Positions 1 through 12,000 of a stretch of DNA of 64,000 nt are shown here, piece by piece (positions within the stretch are counted from its first letter, which is position 1; every line of letters starts with the position of its first letter). The translations under genes were made by a program, and so were the position numbers. Location: contig NC_083577.1 in NCBI RefSeq assembly GCF_027579695.1, positions 36,177,698 through 36,241,697 of the forward strand, read 5' to 3'. The stretch comes from Neoarius graeffei (taxonomy: Eukaryota > Chordata > Actinopteri > Siluriformes > Ariidae). A model generated the notes under the pieces. The model was not told the DNA's origin and did not search any database. It saw nothing but the letters and a program-made list of their open reading frames with translations.

Positions 1-295
1 GATGTTGAATGTTGCCTGCTTAATATGCAAGACCTCCTGCTACCATGATAACATCAGAAGAAAGCTTAAGAGAATTATATGATAGAACTTTTTTCTGGTT
101 TGCACTTCATTTTAAAGGATTAGAGTATTCAAAGACATGAATAGCTAAAATGCAGAAATATAATACTGTGGAGCTCGTTTATATTAAAAGGTGCATTGAC
201 TTTTTTTTTGAAATCATCAAATGTGAATTGATTAAAAACAAGTCTCTTGTCCCATATTAATCATTTTCACCTGGGAGTCCACCAAGAAGGGGAGT

Positions 296-900
296 TTATT
301 TCCAAATAAATTGCAACTTTTTGCTGATAAAATTAATGGTTTTGGGGTAAAAAAAAAAAAAATAGCCAAAAATCATTAGCTCCTGCCCCCTGGGCCCCCA
401 CCGGGGCTCTGCCAGGGAAATCGATAAATCAAACGGGATAAAGAATTGTTTCCGATGGGCATGGCTCGATAGTAGCGTTACCGTGCAGATAGGGGCACAA
501 ACTGTGACGACGTGCCTGACAGAACATATCCGAAAAGTGGACGTGCCAGGAAAGGTTCTGTGTATTCTGTGCTCAGATATGATCAATTATGGAAACAGAG
601 GAGCTAGAAACATCCAGGAGCACATCAAAACAAAAAAGCACAAAGGTACGTTTTACTTAAATTGTCAAAGATAGAGTCAGGAGGAATCTAATATATCGTT
701 ACGGTTACCTCCATTATCGCTCACGATATATATTTGTTATATTAAAGTTTATAAACGTTTTAAACCATCATTGAATTTGAAAACATTCATATATATAAGG
801 CGCACCCCCCCCCGAAACCCCCCCATGCACGCTTTGCGTGCGTTATGTCTGCCCTTGGCAGACATTTCAGAGTATTTTAAATGTCCCATTCTCATCCCTG
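296..900 (+). mobile_element. Remnant of 6-bp-TSD-type element with BED-like finger
   Basis: The right end CATTCTCATCCCTG at 887-900 matches that of the element at 17262-20534. Before it come a C-run (806-825) and two perfect hairpins (828-842 and 848-864) with the same arrangement as the right end of 7904-8910. Inside is an open frame with a zinc-finger-like exon (about 483-645). The left end was not found. Confidence 0.55.
483..645 (+). pseudogene. BED/C2H2-like zinc finger exon fragment
   Basis: The frame encodes KVDVPGKVLCILCSDMINYG then NRGARNIQEHIKTKKHKG, i.e. C-x2-C, a 17-19 residue gap and H-x5-H, as in BED-type fingers of transposases. A strong splice donor (AAAG|gtacgt) follows at 646, so this looks like a transposase first coding exon. 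No ATG is seen at the 5' side, and downstream exons are missing. Confidence 0.55.
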
Positions 901-907
901 CCTTAGG

Positions 908-1603
908 TGGGGTTTACATTAGACCGTATCAGCGGATCATCAGATTAACGTTTTTAAAACGATTAACATGCACACAGCAACACCAATACACGATTTGCCT
1001 GCACACAGCAACACCAATACACGGATACGCTCGGCTCCGCAGGCATCCTGCGCTCCAAATCACTCCGCCCTGAACAGCGAGTGCCCTCTGGAGGGTGCGC
1101 ACTCCGGCCCTGCGCAGCTCACAGAGCACGCGAGTGAAGTGCACAAGCAGTGATTCGGGACTGAGCCTCTGTGTGTGTGATCCCAGCGCATATCACTTAC
1201 CACTTGCAAGTGGAAGGATGGCAAGCCTAAAGACAATCATAACTACACAATGGGCAGTATTTGCATCAGTATTTGCAGTATTTTCATACTTTTATACTCT
1301 TTAATGAAAGGCGATACAAGGCGGAAGTCCGCGCCGTTTTTCAGCAGTCGCGTCACATGACCAACGCCAGTGAATCCGGAAGGTGGATGTCACAGTGACG
1401 TTGTCCAATGACGACGCCAGCTAGAGCTCAGCACAGCGTATCCGCGTATTCTGAATGTTTACACAGCACCGGAGCTGACACGATCTGGATTGAATACGTG
1501 GACCCTGACGGATTCCCGTTTCCCGGCGTTTCCAGGCGTTTTAATGTAAACGGACAGTGCATCCGTGAAGAAAACGAGACAGATACGGTCTAATGTAAAC
1601 TTG
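908..1603 (+). mobile_element. Non-autonomous hAT-type element, copy 1 (TTTACATTAGACCG ends)
   Basis: The terminal inverted repeats share TTTACATTAGACCGTATC and are flanked by a perfect 8-bp duplication GCCTTAGG (900-907 and 1604-1611). At 696 bp it is GC-rich inside with no transposase. A second copy in opposite orientation is at 18261-18959. It interrupts a Tc1 fragment that resumes at 1604. Confidence 0.85.
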
Positions 1604-1996
1604 GCCTTAGGCAGCTCTTTGGTCTTGCCTATGGTGGAGAGGTTGGAGTCTGAGTGTGTGGATAGGTGTCTTTTATACAGGTAACGAGTTCAAACAGGTG
1701 CAGTTAATACAGGTAATGAGTGGAGAATAAGAGGGCTTCTTAAAGAAAAACTAACAGGTCTGTGAGAGCCAGAATTCTTTCTGGTTGGTAGGTGATCAAA
1801 TACTTATTTCATGCAATAAAATGCAAATTAATTATTTAAAAATCATACAATGTGCTTTTCTGGATTTTTTTTTTTAGATTCTGTCTCTCTCAGTTGAAGT
1901 GTACCTACGATAAAAATTACAGACCTCTCCATTCTTTGTAAGTGGGAAAACTTGCAAAATCGGCAGTGTATCAAATACTTATTTTCCCCTCTGTAT
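1604..1996 (-). mobile_element. Tc1-like element fragment, 5' part of transposase side
   Basis: The minus strand starts a transposase-like GKTKELPK frame (1604-1634, ATG mutated to ATA) and then runs through the family's non-coding flank to a terminus reading TATCAAATACTTATTTTCCC near 1972. It is cut off by the hAT element at 908-1603; the other half is absent. Confidence 0.7.
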
Positions 1997-2429
1997 CAAA
2001 TCATGTAGCAAATGAATGGAAAAGACTGGAATTGGATTCGGAAAATATTTTTAGTTCTTGGAATTGTTAAATCGTGCAGTGGAGGCTAAGTCGAGCAAAA
2101 ATTTAATGCATGTGTTGCCAGGATCATGTACAGTAAATTCAGTCAAGCATCAGGATGCAGGATTTGTGTGCACGTCATTGTTAGTGTCCGACATCCTGTC
2201 CGTTAGCCAGGACCATTTCCTCATCTTGGGCCTAGGTTAGTGTAAAACTTTTCCTGACTGGGGAGGACACTGAAACAGATGGGCAGGTGGATTCAATTCA
2301 GGTTCCCTTTTTATTCTCAAAACCAAAAACCTCACTTTTCAGTGGATCATCAATGAACATAAACAGCACACAAACAGTCAGCCATGACTCTGGCTCAGAA
2401 GCACCTCTCTCCAGTCCTCTCCCCCGTTA

Positions 2430-2870
2430 TGTCACTGCATACAAACACACAGACAGCACACTAATGGACCTAACCCATAACTACGTCATCGCTTGTTTAC
2501 CGCGATGCATTATGGGTGATACCTGGGGTCAGCTCTGCTGTATTATTTACTTTCGCCTTTGTTAAACACTGCATTGTTCTGTCTAACCGGTTTTAACCGT
2601 GCCTAAAGTGAATTGCTGTGTGCCTAACTGTGTCTCCACGACAAAGAGAACACCTGATTTTTGCTTTTTGAGAAGAAGAAAGAAATGGATAAGTTTAATC
2701 CACAACAAAAACCTTCGAACTGAACTGAAATGGACAAGTGTTTGTAGCTTACATTTCTCTGGTAGGAAAAAGGCGTACTTAAACTGTGACCCAGCAATAT
2801 TTCCATGGTCTGCGGAATGGCCTTCGGTTATAGATTATAACAATTGACACTGTTCATCATCTGAAACTAG
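2430..2870 (+). pseudogene. THAP-domain transposon exon
   Basis: 2599-2847 encodes PKVNCCVPNC, then an aromatic/basic middle and LKWTSVCSLHFSG with a downstream NCDPAIFPW. That is the C2-CH zinc-finger pattern of THAP domains with the terminal AVPTIF-like box altered to PAIFPW. The expected ATG is GTG here (2599). The flank 2480-2520 recurs inverted near 5290, so this is part of a repeat (probably Kolobok- or P-type) rather than a host THAP gene. Confidence 0.65.
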
Positions 2871-3261
2871 TGATATTCCAAAGCCTGTAAAACACAGAAG
2901 CATTCTTCAGCCTTTGCCTCTCAACGTGCCGAAGCACTCAGCAGCCGAACGAGCCTGTCTGACTGATAAAACTCCCAAACCGCAACGGGTTCTCTTTCAG
3001 GCATGTATAATGTTCAGTGTACCTCACTAGCGGCATTTACTGAAGAAAATGCATTTATACTGAACATGACACGGCAGATCAGCGGGTTTCAAAAGATTAT
3101 TTTTATGTATTTCTTTATTTTAAGTGTTTTCTGATATCAAGTTTTCTTTAACTAATCACTCATTTATAAATGTTTTGATGCTGTTCATCTGGGCCCGGGA
3201 TCATGAAGCAATCTTAGACTTAAGTCAACAGTTGATTTTTCATAATAGTTTCTCTTACTCA

Positions 3262-4483
3262 GGGACGAGAGTTTTCCGTTTTTCGGCGGAGTTCCGCTTT
3301 TTCCGAGTAAAAATCGAACTTTTTATATTATGCCAAATCCGTTGAAATTTTTTTTCATTTATTGAGGGGGGTTGGGGTATGTTCCTTCGTGATACTCAAG
3401 CGTAATTCATTCCTACGACGATGTTACATGTTTACATTTTCGCCATCTTTAGTCTCGCTAAGTCTCGTGGTAGAATACGTGTTATCTACAATGTAATTGA
3501 CCAAAACATCGATGGCGAGAGCATGATAGCCAATCATAACAATTCTTACAAAAGTACCCACATCCGTTCTATTTTATCGAAACTTGCACGTTCATCATTG
3601 CTGCTCTTCAAAATTACGTTTCTCTTTCGTATCGGCTTTTTTTAAAGTTTATCCCATAAACTTAGCATCCATTTGATTTAATACATTGAGAATGTATATG
3701 ATAGTCAGTAAATCTGAATTAATGCTGACAGTTTTGAAAACTTAAATATTTCAAAAGACTTTTTGAAGAAATCATATGCAACTAATGAGGACATAGGGAG
3801 AAAAGGTCAGTCACCCTAAGAAATTTTATTTAATATATGAACATTTTGATAATTAATAGAACTTAAGTTTAATGTGAATTTAGTTTGTCATTTTTGTTGA
3901 TCATGAATTATAACCATACCCTTGAATGTAGAATGTGATTTTATTTTGAATTCAAACAATACTCCTATTGATTTGAAACATCTCATCTCATCTCATTATC
4001 TCTAGCCGCTTTATCCTGTTCTACAGGGTCGCAGGCAAGCTGGAGCCTATCCCAGCTGACTACGGGCGAAAGGCGGGGTACACCCTGGACAAGTCGCCAG
4101 GTCATCACAGGGCTGACACATAGACACAGACAACCATTCACACTCACATTCACACCTACGGTCAATTTAGAGTCACCAGTTAACCTAACCTGCATGTCTT
4201 TGGACTGTGGGGGAAACCGGAGCACCCGGAGGAAACCCACGTGGACACGGGGAGAACATGCAAACGCCGCACAGAAAGGCCCTCGCCGGCCACGGGGCTC
4301 GAACCCGGACCTTCTTGCTGTGAGGCGACAGCGCTAACCACTACACCGCCGTGCCGCCGATTTGAAACATATTTTCATGTAAATATATAAAAAAGACAAC
4401 AGATTTTTTTTTTTATGTACTACAGCTCAGATTGCAGGAAAAGTGGTTTGTAAGGCCTTATTTTTCAAAATTTTCCTGGGGGG
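3262..4483 (+). mobile_element. 6-bp-TSD-type element, second copy, 3' truncated
   Basis: Starts CAGGGACGAGAGTTTTCCG and aligns by eye with 17262-20534 through the AAAACATCGATG and AGCCAATCA blocks and the tail CTACAGCTCAGATTGCAGGA. The small basic open frame present in the other copy is deleted here. It is interrupted by a SINE (3982-4358) and truncated at about 4483 by a Tc1 fragment. Confidence 0.7.
3982..4358 (-). mobile_element. tRNA-headed SINE, ATGAG-tail subfamily
   Basis: Full-length copy with a perfect 12-bp target duplication GATTTGAAACAT (3970-3981, 4359-4370). In minus orientation: tRNA-like head with A box (GGTGTAGTGGTTAGCG) and B box (GGTTCGAGCCC), a V-SINE-like central domain, and a GGATAAAGCGG tail ending in ATGAG repeats. 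The short open frames within it are chance frames shared by every copy. Confidence 0.92.
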
Positions 4484-5020
4484 GTATAGCCATATTCTTT
4501 CCATTTTGCTATAATGGATTTAATGGTGCTCCGTGGGATATTCAAAGTTTGGGATATTTTTTTATAACCCAACCCTGATCTATACTTCTCCACAACTTTG
4601 TCTCTGACCTGTTTGGAGGCTCCTTGGTTCTCATGTTGCTTGTTTAGTAGTGTAGCAGAGTCAGGGTCCTTCCAGAACAGGTTGATTTATACAGACATCA
4701 TGTGACAGATCATGTGATTGCAAACAGGTGGATCTTAATCAACTAATTCTGTGACTTATGAAGTGAATTGGTTGGACCAGCTCTTATTTAGGGGTTTCAT
4801 ACAAAAGGGGGTGAATACCTATGCACACTGTCCAGATTTCTGTTTTTCCATCTTAATTATTGTTTGTGTCACAATAAAACAATAATTTTCGCCTTTAAAG
4901 TGGTAGGCATGTTGTGTAAATCAAATGGTGCTAACCCCCAGAAATCAATTTTAATTCCAGCTTGTGATGCGACAAAACAGGACAAACACCAAGGGGGATG
5001 AATACTTATGCAAGACACTG
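4484..5020 (-). mobile_element. Tc1-like element fragment (half)
   Basis: Closely resembles 24,680-25,225: minus-strand transposase N terminus ([14 protein letters not shown] region) plus the outer terminus ending CTTATGCAAGACACTG at 5020 before TA. The other half is missing. Confidence 0.8.
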
Positions 5021-5540
5021 TACGTCCCTTGAAATAAGACATTCTGAGATTTGATGCTGTTGTACAGTGTGGTAGACTTGATCTAGAATCTTACCTTCTC
5101 ACCAAGCTTGATTTGGATTCCGATTTTCCTGCTGTAAACCCTCGACATGTTATCCACCTCTTTAAATCACCAATTTCATTGTCTTCCATGACAGAGCACA
5201 GCAAAATCGCTCCTCTCACATTGCTCTCACGTAAAATTAATCTAACATCCGTTATATCGCTCAATTACCGACCCTGGCTATGCTCCACAATGCATTGCGG
5301 TAAACAAGTGATGATGTAGTTATGCTTGGGGGCTATTACCAACAGGTGCTTTCACTCTGCCCCTCACCTTCCATGGCTTCACGCTCCATTTACAAACCGG
5401 CACTCGACCCCGCTACCACAGTTACCTATTTATTATTATTATTGCAAGTCTCCTAGGGCAGCTTGCCTTTCCGTAGATCATGTCGGATGGGGACGCTGCT
5501 CCTACCCATCCCTTGCACTGGCTTGTGGCTGGGTATTTTA

Positions 5541-5692
5541 CCTAATCTGCATGTCTTTGAACTGTGGGAGGAAACCGGAGCACCCGGAGGAAACCCACAC
5601 AGACATGGAGAGAACAAAGGCCCCAGTCAGCTGTGAGGTTCAAACCCAGAAGCTTCTTGCTGTGAGGCAACAGCGTTAACCACTACACCACC
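5541..5692 (-). mobile_element. Degenerate SINE head fragment
   Basis: Head and start of the core domain of the same tRNA-derived SINE, with many substitutions; the tail half is absent. It lies about 280 bp upstream of the first visible RNASEH2B exon. Confidence 0.75.
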
Positions 5693-5945
5693 ATGTTGAA
5701 CATCCAGTTAATTCAGTTTTACAGTATGGACATGATCAGAGCACATGATGATTTGCAAACACTGCTCTATTACATAAATATCAACATTCATTATTTATCA
5801 GGAGTTTTGATATTCCGTGGAAAAGCCTGAATAACTTTTTGATGTTGCATTTAAACAACTCTAACTAACAAGCTGTTGCTTTTTTTTACAGCATATATGT
5901 AATTAAAACATTGACGGCTTCAGCTGATGTTTGATTTGTATGTCG

Positions 5946-5965
5946 TGTGTGTGTGTGTGTGTGTG
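5946..5965. repeat. (GT)n microsatellite before splice acceptor
   Basis: A run of about ten GT dinucleotides followed by GGTTTTTTTAG leads directly into the exon at 5976; length changes here would alter the acceptor context. Confidence 0.8.
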
Positions 5966-5975
5966 GTTTTTTTAG

Positions 5976-6052
5976 ATGGCAGACTGCTGTATGTGACTCC
6001 TATGGATCCACTGTTCTTGCTGTTGCCTTACCTGCAGAACGGTGCAGTGCAG
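5976..6052 (+). CDS. RNASEH2B: RNASEH2B exon (first visible, probably exon 4)
   Basis: A polypyrimidine run after a GT repeat ends in tttag at 5975, and the donor is gtaaac at 6053. Two bases (AT) complete a codon begun in the previous exon; 25 codons follow, starting [13 protein letters not shown] and ending NGAVQ. This covers a core strand/helix of the triple-barrel region. The preceding exon was looked for upstream in the window and not found. Confidence 0.93.
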
Positions 6053-9000
6053 GTAAACCAGTTCATAGTGTCATTATAAAATTAGGACTGAATTTAATTC
6101 ACAGCCTATCATTTAAGGGGTAAACCATCACAGGGAGTGCTCATCTCATCTCATTATCTCTAGCCGCTTTATCCTGTTCTACAGGGTCGCAGGTAAGCTG
6201 GAGCCTATCCCAGCTGACTACGGGCGAAAGGCGGGGTACACCCTGGACAAGTCGCCAGGTCATCACAGAGCTGACACATAGACACAGACAATCATTCACA
6301 CTCACATTCACACCTACGGTCAATTTGGAGTCACCAGTTAACCTAACCTGCATGTCTTTGGACTGTGGGGGAAACCGGAGCACCCGGAGGAAACCCACGC
6401 GGACACGGGGAGAACATGCAAACGCCGCACAGAAAGGCCCTCGCCGGCCACGGGGCTCGAACCCGGACCTTCTTGCTGTGAGGCGACAGCACTAACCACT
6501 ACACCACCGTGCTGCCCACAGGGAGTGCTGTTATAGGAAATTACTCAGTGACTGCATGTGATGCTATAACTACTCCGAAGTATTTTTTTTTCCATTTACG
6601 TCGTAAGTTTGCTCACAATTACTGTTCATAGTGGTGTTTATTAAAGGACTACACATTATATGTTTTTATCTGCTTATAGTTACATTTAGGCGCCACGATG
6701 GTGTAGTGGTTAGCGCTGTCGCCTCACAGCAAGAAGGTCCGGGTTCGAACCCCGTGGCCGGCGAGGGCCTTTCTGTGTGGAGTTTGCATGTTCTCCCCGT
6801 GTCCGCGTGGGTTTCCTCCGGGTGCTCCGGTTTCCCCCACAGTCCAAAGACATGCAGGTTAGGTTAACTGGTGACTCTAAATTGACCGTAGGTGTGAATG
6901 TGAGTGTGAATGGTTGTCTGTGTCTATGTGTCAGCCCTGTGATGACCTGGCGACTTGTCCAGGGTGTACCCCGCCTTTCACCCGTAGTCAGCTGGGATAG
7001 GCTCCAGCTTGCCTGCGACCCTGTAGAACAGGATAAAGCGGCTAGAGATAATGAGATGAGAGAGTTACATTTAGTGATGTGAAACATGCTTCAAAGTTAA
7101 TGCACCTGATCATTTTCACTGTTCCAGCTCACTTTCCAAGAGGGCAGGGCGTTACTGATTATCGTGGACAATTTTTCGTGCATCTAGGACAATTTTACAT
7201 GCATCACTGTAGACCAGTGGTTCTCAAACTGGACACTTGGCGAGTGGGGCATGTGGTCACAGACTGCTCAGTGGCAAATGCAAGGGGCTGGTTTACAGTG
7301 AGACCACTGGTTCTCACCATTTGTTCTCACCAACAAATAACGAACGTCTTCATCTTCAGTCCAGCCCATGAAAACGGAGAGTTATTATTTGAAATCTCAG
7401 CAAGGAACTTTTATAGACACACCTCAAGTACATAAGAGATCACAGACATGGGAAACACACCACTGTGCAATCGAGTTGAGCTCGTACCATTGGAGCTTTC
7501 ATATAGCCTACTATTAGCTTTTCAATTACCTTTTACCAGCAGCCTTTTTAAAGGCTATATCTTTGCATATACCGGTATAGCTAGCCTTCCAGGACTGCTA
7601 TTGCAGTAATAATTTAAACCGTTTTTTTAAAGACTATCTCAGCCCTCTTTTCTCGCTTTAAAACTCCATTTAAATCCAATCTTACCTACTCTTTCCTACT
7701 TGTCAACTTACTTTCTCCTTTGCCTACTTGTCAACCTACTCTTTCTCCTTTCTTTAATCTTTCTCCTACTTTTCTCTCTTTCCTCCACCTTTTTTTCTTC
7801 AATTAAAAATTGTAAGGTCCAACACCATATCACAGTTAATTATATTTTAACTTAATTACATTAAGCACGGTTTGTAGATTGCTCATTTTAGCAGAGCTAA
7901 GTCCATGGGTGCAAGTTTTCCGGCATGTGCCGGAAGCTCCATTTTTTTCGGTTCTGAAAAAGTCATTTTTCAAAATCGCGTAAATCCGTTGAGATTTTCG
8001 GGGGTATGGGGTGGCCCTCTCACTGTCTCACTCTCAGCGTATTACCGGGTTACCGCGGTACAGTCTCTGCATGAGACAAATCTTTTCATCTTGTCTTCGT
8101 CACAAACCTCATTCAGGTTTGTAAACGATTGTTGAAGGTGAGTGAAGCACGGCAGGCCAGAACTGAGTATTACAAAAACTCTTTCTATTAGTAGCTTTTC
8201 AGCTTTCCACACTCTCCCAGCCATACACGCGCGCACACACAAGTGTTCCGGTTGGGGAGAGCGCTCCCTTTCTCTGCTCTCTCCCTCCTTTTAAAGGGCG
8301 CGGTCACTGGGGGCGACGCACAAACACACAGGTTAATTCACGTCAGGTGCAGTGATTCTGCCACTCACCTTCCCTGACTCCGCCCTCCATTCACAGCCCG
8401 CCGCTTGACCATGCCCCCGCTGCCGCAAATTTATACGCCGCTCACCGACGAGCAGTCCTGACTAGCCCGTTGTTTCACGGTGTTATACGTGTGATATCAT
8501 GTTTCACGCACGTAGCACGTTGTTCGACCAAATCAACACAGATGTTCCAGTGTATATATTGTAAAAAAGGTATCACAGCAAAAGCATATTAAAAATGGTT
8601 GTTTCAGCATTTAAATTAGTAGTTGCTAGATGTTTTGAAGTATCAAGCCTTGTACTTAAAATATTTCAGATGAATTGATGAATTTATTAAACGTTTGATG
8701 TGAATATGCAAATCATATAGCTATTAATATGGTAAATGTTTGCATGAGATTGCATGAGAGACAACTATTTTAACTTGTAATTAAAATTTTTTTCGAGCCC
8801 TAAGGGGGGCTCACCCCACTTTGTAACCCCCCCCCCCGCATGGCTGCGCCATGCACGTCTGACCTTGTCAGACTTTTCAGGTTTTTGAAAATTTTATACT
8901 TGCACCCATGTAAGTCTGGTGCGTGGTGGTAAGGTGCTAGCATTCTTAGCTGAGCAAGTCCCTTTGCTACGTTCACACTTGCAGCATAACGATTTTTTAT

Positions 9001-12000
9001 TGGGTTAATAAACAATATGGGCAAATTTCTAATTTGTGAAAAAAGAGCTGGTCCCACTGATGCACCATCTCATCTCATCATCTCTAGCCGCTTTATCCTT
9101 CTACAGGGTCGTAGGCAAGCTGGAGCCTATCCCAGCTGACTACGGGCGAAAGGCGGGGTACACCCTGGACAAGTCACCTGGTCATCACAGGGCTGACACA
9201 TAGACACAGACAACCATTCACACTCACATTCACACCTACGGTCAATTTAGAGTCACCAGTTAACCTAACCTGCATGTCTTTGGACTGTGGGGGAAACCGG
9301 AGCACCCGGAGGAAACCCACGCGGACACGGGGAGAACATGCAAACTCCACACAGAAAGGCCCTCGCCGGCCACGGGGCTCAAACCCGGACCTTCTTGCTG
9401 TGAGGCGACAGCGCTAACCACTACACCACCGTGCCGCCCCACTGGTGCACCAGTTCCCAAAAAAACAAAACTCTGCAAATATGACAAGTTATTTACAATA
9501 CGTTTTTTCTGTTACTGGCGCACTGGAACCACGTCCACAATGTGTCGTTTGTGTGGAGGTGCTTGCCAGTGACAGCATGAAACCGTGCAAATTAAAGAGG
9601 CATTTGGACACCAAGCATCCGGACATGAAAAACAAACCGGTGGATTATTTCAAAAGAAAGCGTGATGCCCTTCATCTCCAAAAGTCCACCATAACCGAAC
9701 ATACCACCATGTCTAGTCAGTGTCTCGAAGCTTCGTACGTGGTCTCCCAAAGAATAGCTAAACTTGGGAAGCCACATACTATAGCCGAGACACTGATTTT
9801 GCCTGCAGCACAGGATATTTGCAGAATAATGCTGGGGGGAAAGCACCGCCGCTAAACTTGGTGACATTCCACTATCCAATGACACTGTAGCTCGCAGGAT
9901 CTCCGATTTGGCCAGTGATGTTAAGGAGCAACTGTCACAGCTAGTTAGACCGAATCCTTACTACGCATTGCAGTTAGATGAGTCAACTGATATTGCTGGG
10001 CAGGCTCAGGTGCTTACCTACATAAGGTTTGTGAAAGACCAGGGGATTGAAGAGGATGTTCTGTTTTGTCTTCCTCTTCAAATCCGTACAACTGGGGAAG
10101 CAATCTTTCATCTTATTGACTCGTTTGTCAAAAATGCAGACTTGGTTTAGGAGAAGTATGTTGGTATTTGTACCAATGGGCTGCGATCAATGACTGGACG
10201 TGAGAGTGGCCTAGTTACACGCCTTCATCGGGTAGCTTCGTTAGCATTGCATGATCCATCGCGAGGCATTTGCAGCTAAAAAAAATGTCGACGCTCTTCC
10301 AGTCTGTGCTTCAACAGGCAGTTCAGATAATAAATTACATTCAGTCGCGTCCATTGAACTCAGTTATTTCGGGTCCTCTGTGAGGAAATGAGTTCTGAAC
10401 AACTGCTCTTGCACACAGAGGTTTGCTGGCTTTCCAGAGGGAGAGTGTTACAGCGCTTGTATGAGCTGCGAGAAGAGGTGAAGTTGTTTTTGACCAAAAG
10501 CAATTCGGAACTGGCCAAGCACCTCCATGATTCCCTGTGGCTAGCTTCCTTGTCGTATTTGGTTGACATATTTGACAGACTGAATAGTTTGGAATCTGGG
10601 CCTTGCAAAGACAGATTCAGTGTGTTGGTCCTTGCTGACAGAGTGGATGCTTTCATCCAAAAACTTGTCCTCTGGCATGACCGCATAATTGTTGGAAATT
10701 GTGACATGTTCCCCAGCCTCGCAGACTTCATCACTGAGGCACGCGGCAGTGATTTCTCCTCTATTTTTCAATCAGCTGCAGATCACTTGTCTGGGCTTAG
10801 CAGCAGTTAGTTTCTTATTTCAAGGAGGACTACCAGTCATTTTCATGAGTTCGGGACCTATTTGTTTGCACCGCAAACGATTTGTCACTGCAAATGCAAG
10901 CGCAGCTTATTGAGCTGAAAAGTGACCGCAGGCTGAAGCACCTTTTTATCACCTGTTCTCTTGCATCCTTCTGGGTAACACTGATGCAGGAGGACCCCCA
11001 GCTCTGTGACGTTGCCCTAAAAATTCTCCTACCTTTCGCGTCAACATACTTATGTGGGGCAGGCTTTTCAAAACCAAGTACCGCAATCGTGCACAGATTG
11101 AGGATGACCTGAGGCTGTGTTTAACTAAAATTGAGCTGAGAATTTGAGAACTCTGCCAAACAAAGTAGGCTCATGTATCACACTGAGACATTCGTTAACA
11201 CTACCTCCGGTAGAGTTTGTTCATTCATGTGTTTGTTTGTTAGCAACTTTACAGAAAAAAATGTACAGACGGATTTTCATGAAAATTTTACTAGATACGT
11301 GTCTTGGCCCAATGAAGAACTTAAATTTTGGAGGTGATCCGGAACTGCGTCTGGATCCAGAAATTTTTTAAAAGATCTCATCTCATCTGTAGCCGCTTTA
11401 TCCTGTTCTACAAGGTTGCAGGCGAGCTGGAGCCTATCCCAGCTGACTACGGGCGAAAGGCGGGGTACACCCTGGACAAGTCGCCAGGTCATCACAGGGC
11501 TGACACATAGACTACGTTCAGACTGCACCCTGAAACGACCCATATCCTTTTTTTTTTTTGCCCATATGCGACCTGTATCCGATTTGTTATTGACAATCTG
11601 AACGACACCGATCCGATTTTTTCACATGCGACCCAGGCCGCTTGGATATGTGGTCCTAAATCCGATGCATATCCGATATTTTCACATGCGACTGCAGTCT
11701 GACCGGACAGGTCGCATTCATGCGACCTACACGTCATCAACAAGAGACAAACGTCACTATTCTGCGTTGGCTAATCCCGCCTCTTTGGTGGAAAACAACA
11801 ACATTTGTACAGTTTTCAGAATTTAAATAGACTTTTATAGAATTGATCAAGCGGCACGGTGGTGTAGTGGTTAGCGCTGTCGCCTCACAGCAAGAAGGTC
11901 CGGGTTCGAGCCCCGTGGCCGGCGAGGGCCTTTCTGTGTGGAGTTTGCATGTTCTCCCTGTGTCCGCGTGGGTTTCCTCCGGGTGCTCCGGTTTCCCCCA

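Noticed and set aside
2599..2847. Host THAP gene
   Set aside because: Start codon mutated to GTG, no continuing exons with phases, and flanking sequence recurs elsewhere in the window; treated as a transposon remnant.
1..5975. Upstream RNASEH2B exon before 5976
   Set aside because: Looked for the conserved SWF-I-Q-S block ending in phase 1 with a GT donor; none found, so exons 1-3 are taken to lie outside the window.
6689..6770. tRNA gene called from A and B boxes
   Set aside because: The same head recurs in more than ten copies, always followed by the SINE core and flanked by target duplications; it does not fold into a complete tRNA and is a SINE head.
9445..11140. Domesticated ZBED5-like host gene
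   Set aside because: Several frameshifts and stops break the frame, so it is a decayed transposase rather than a conserved host gene.
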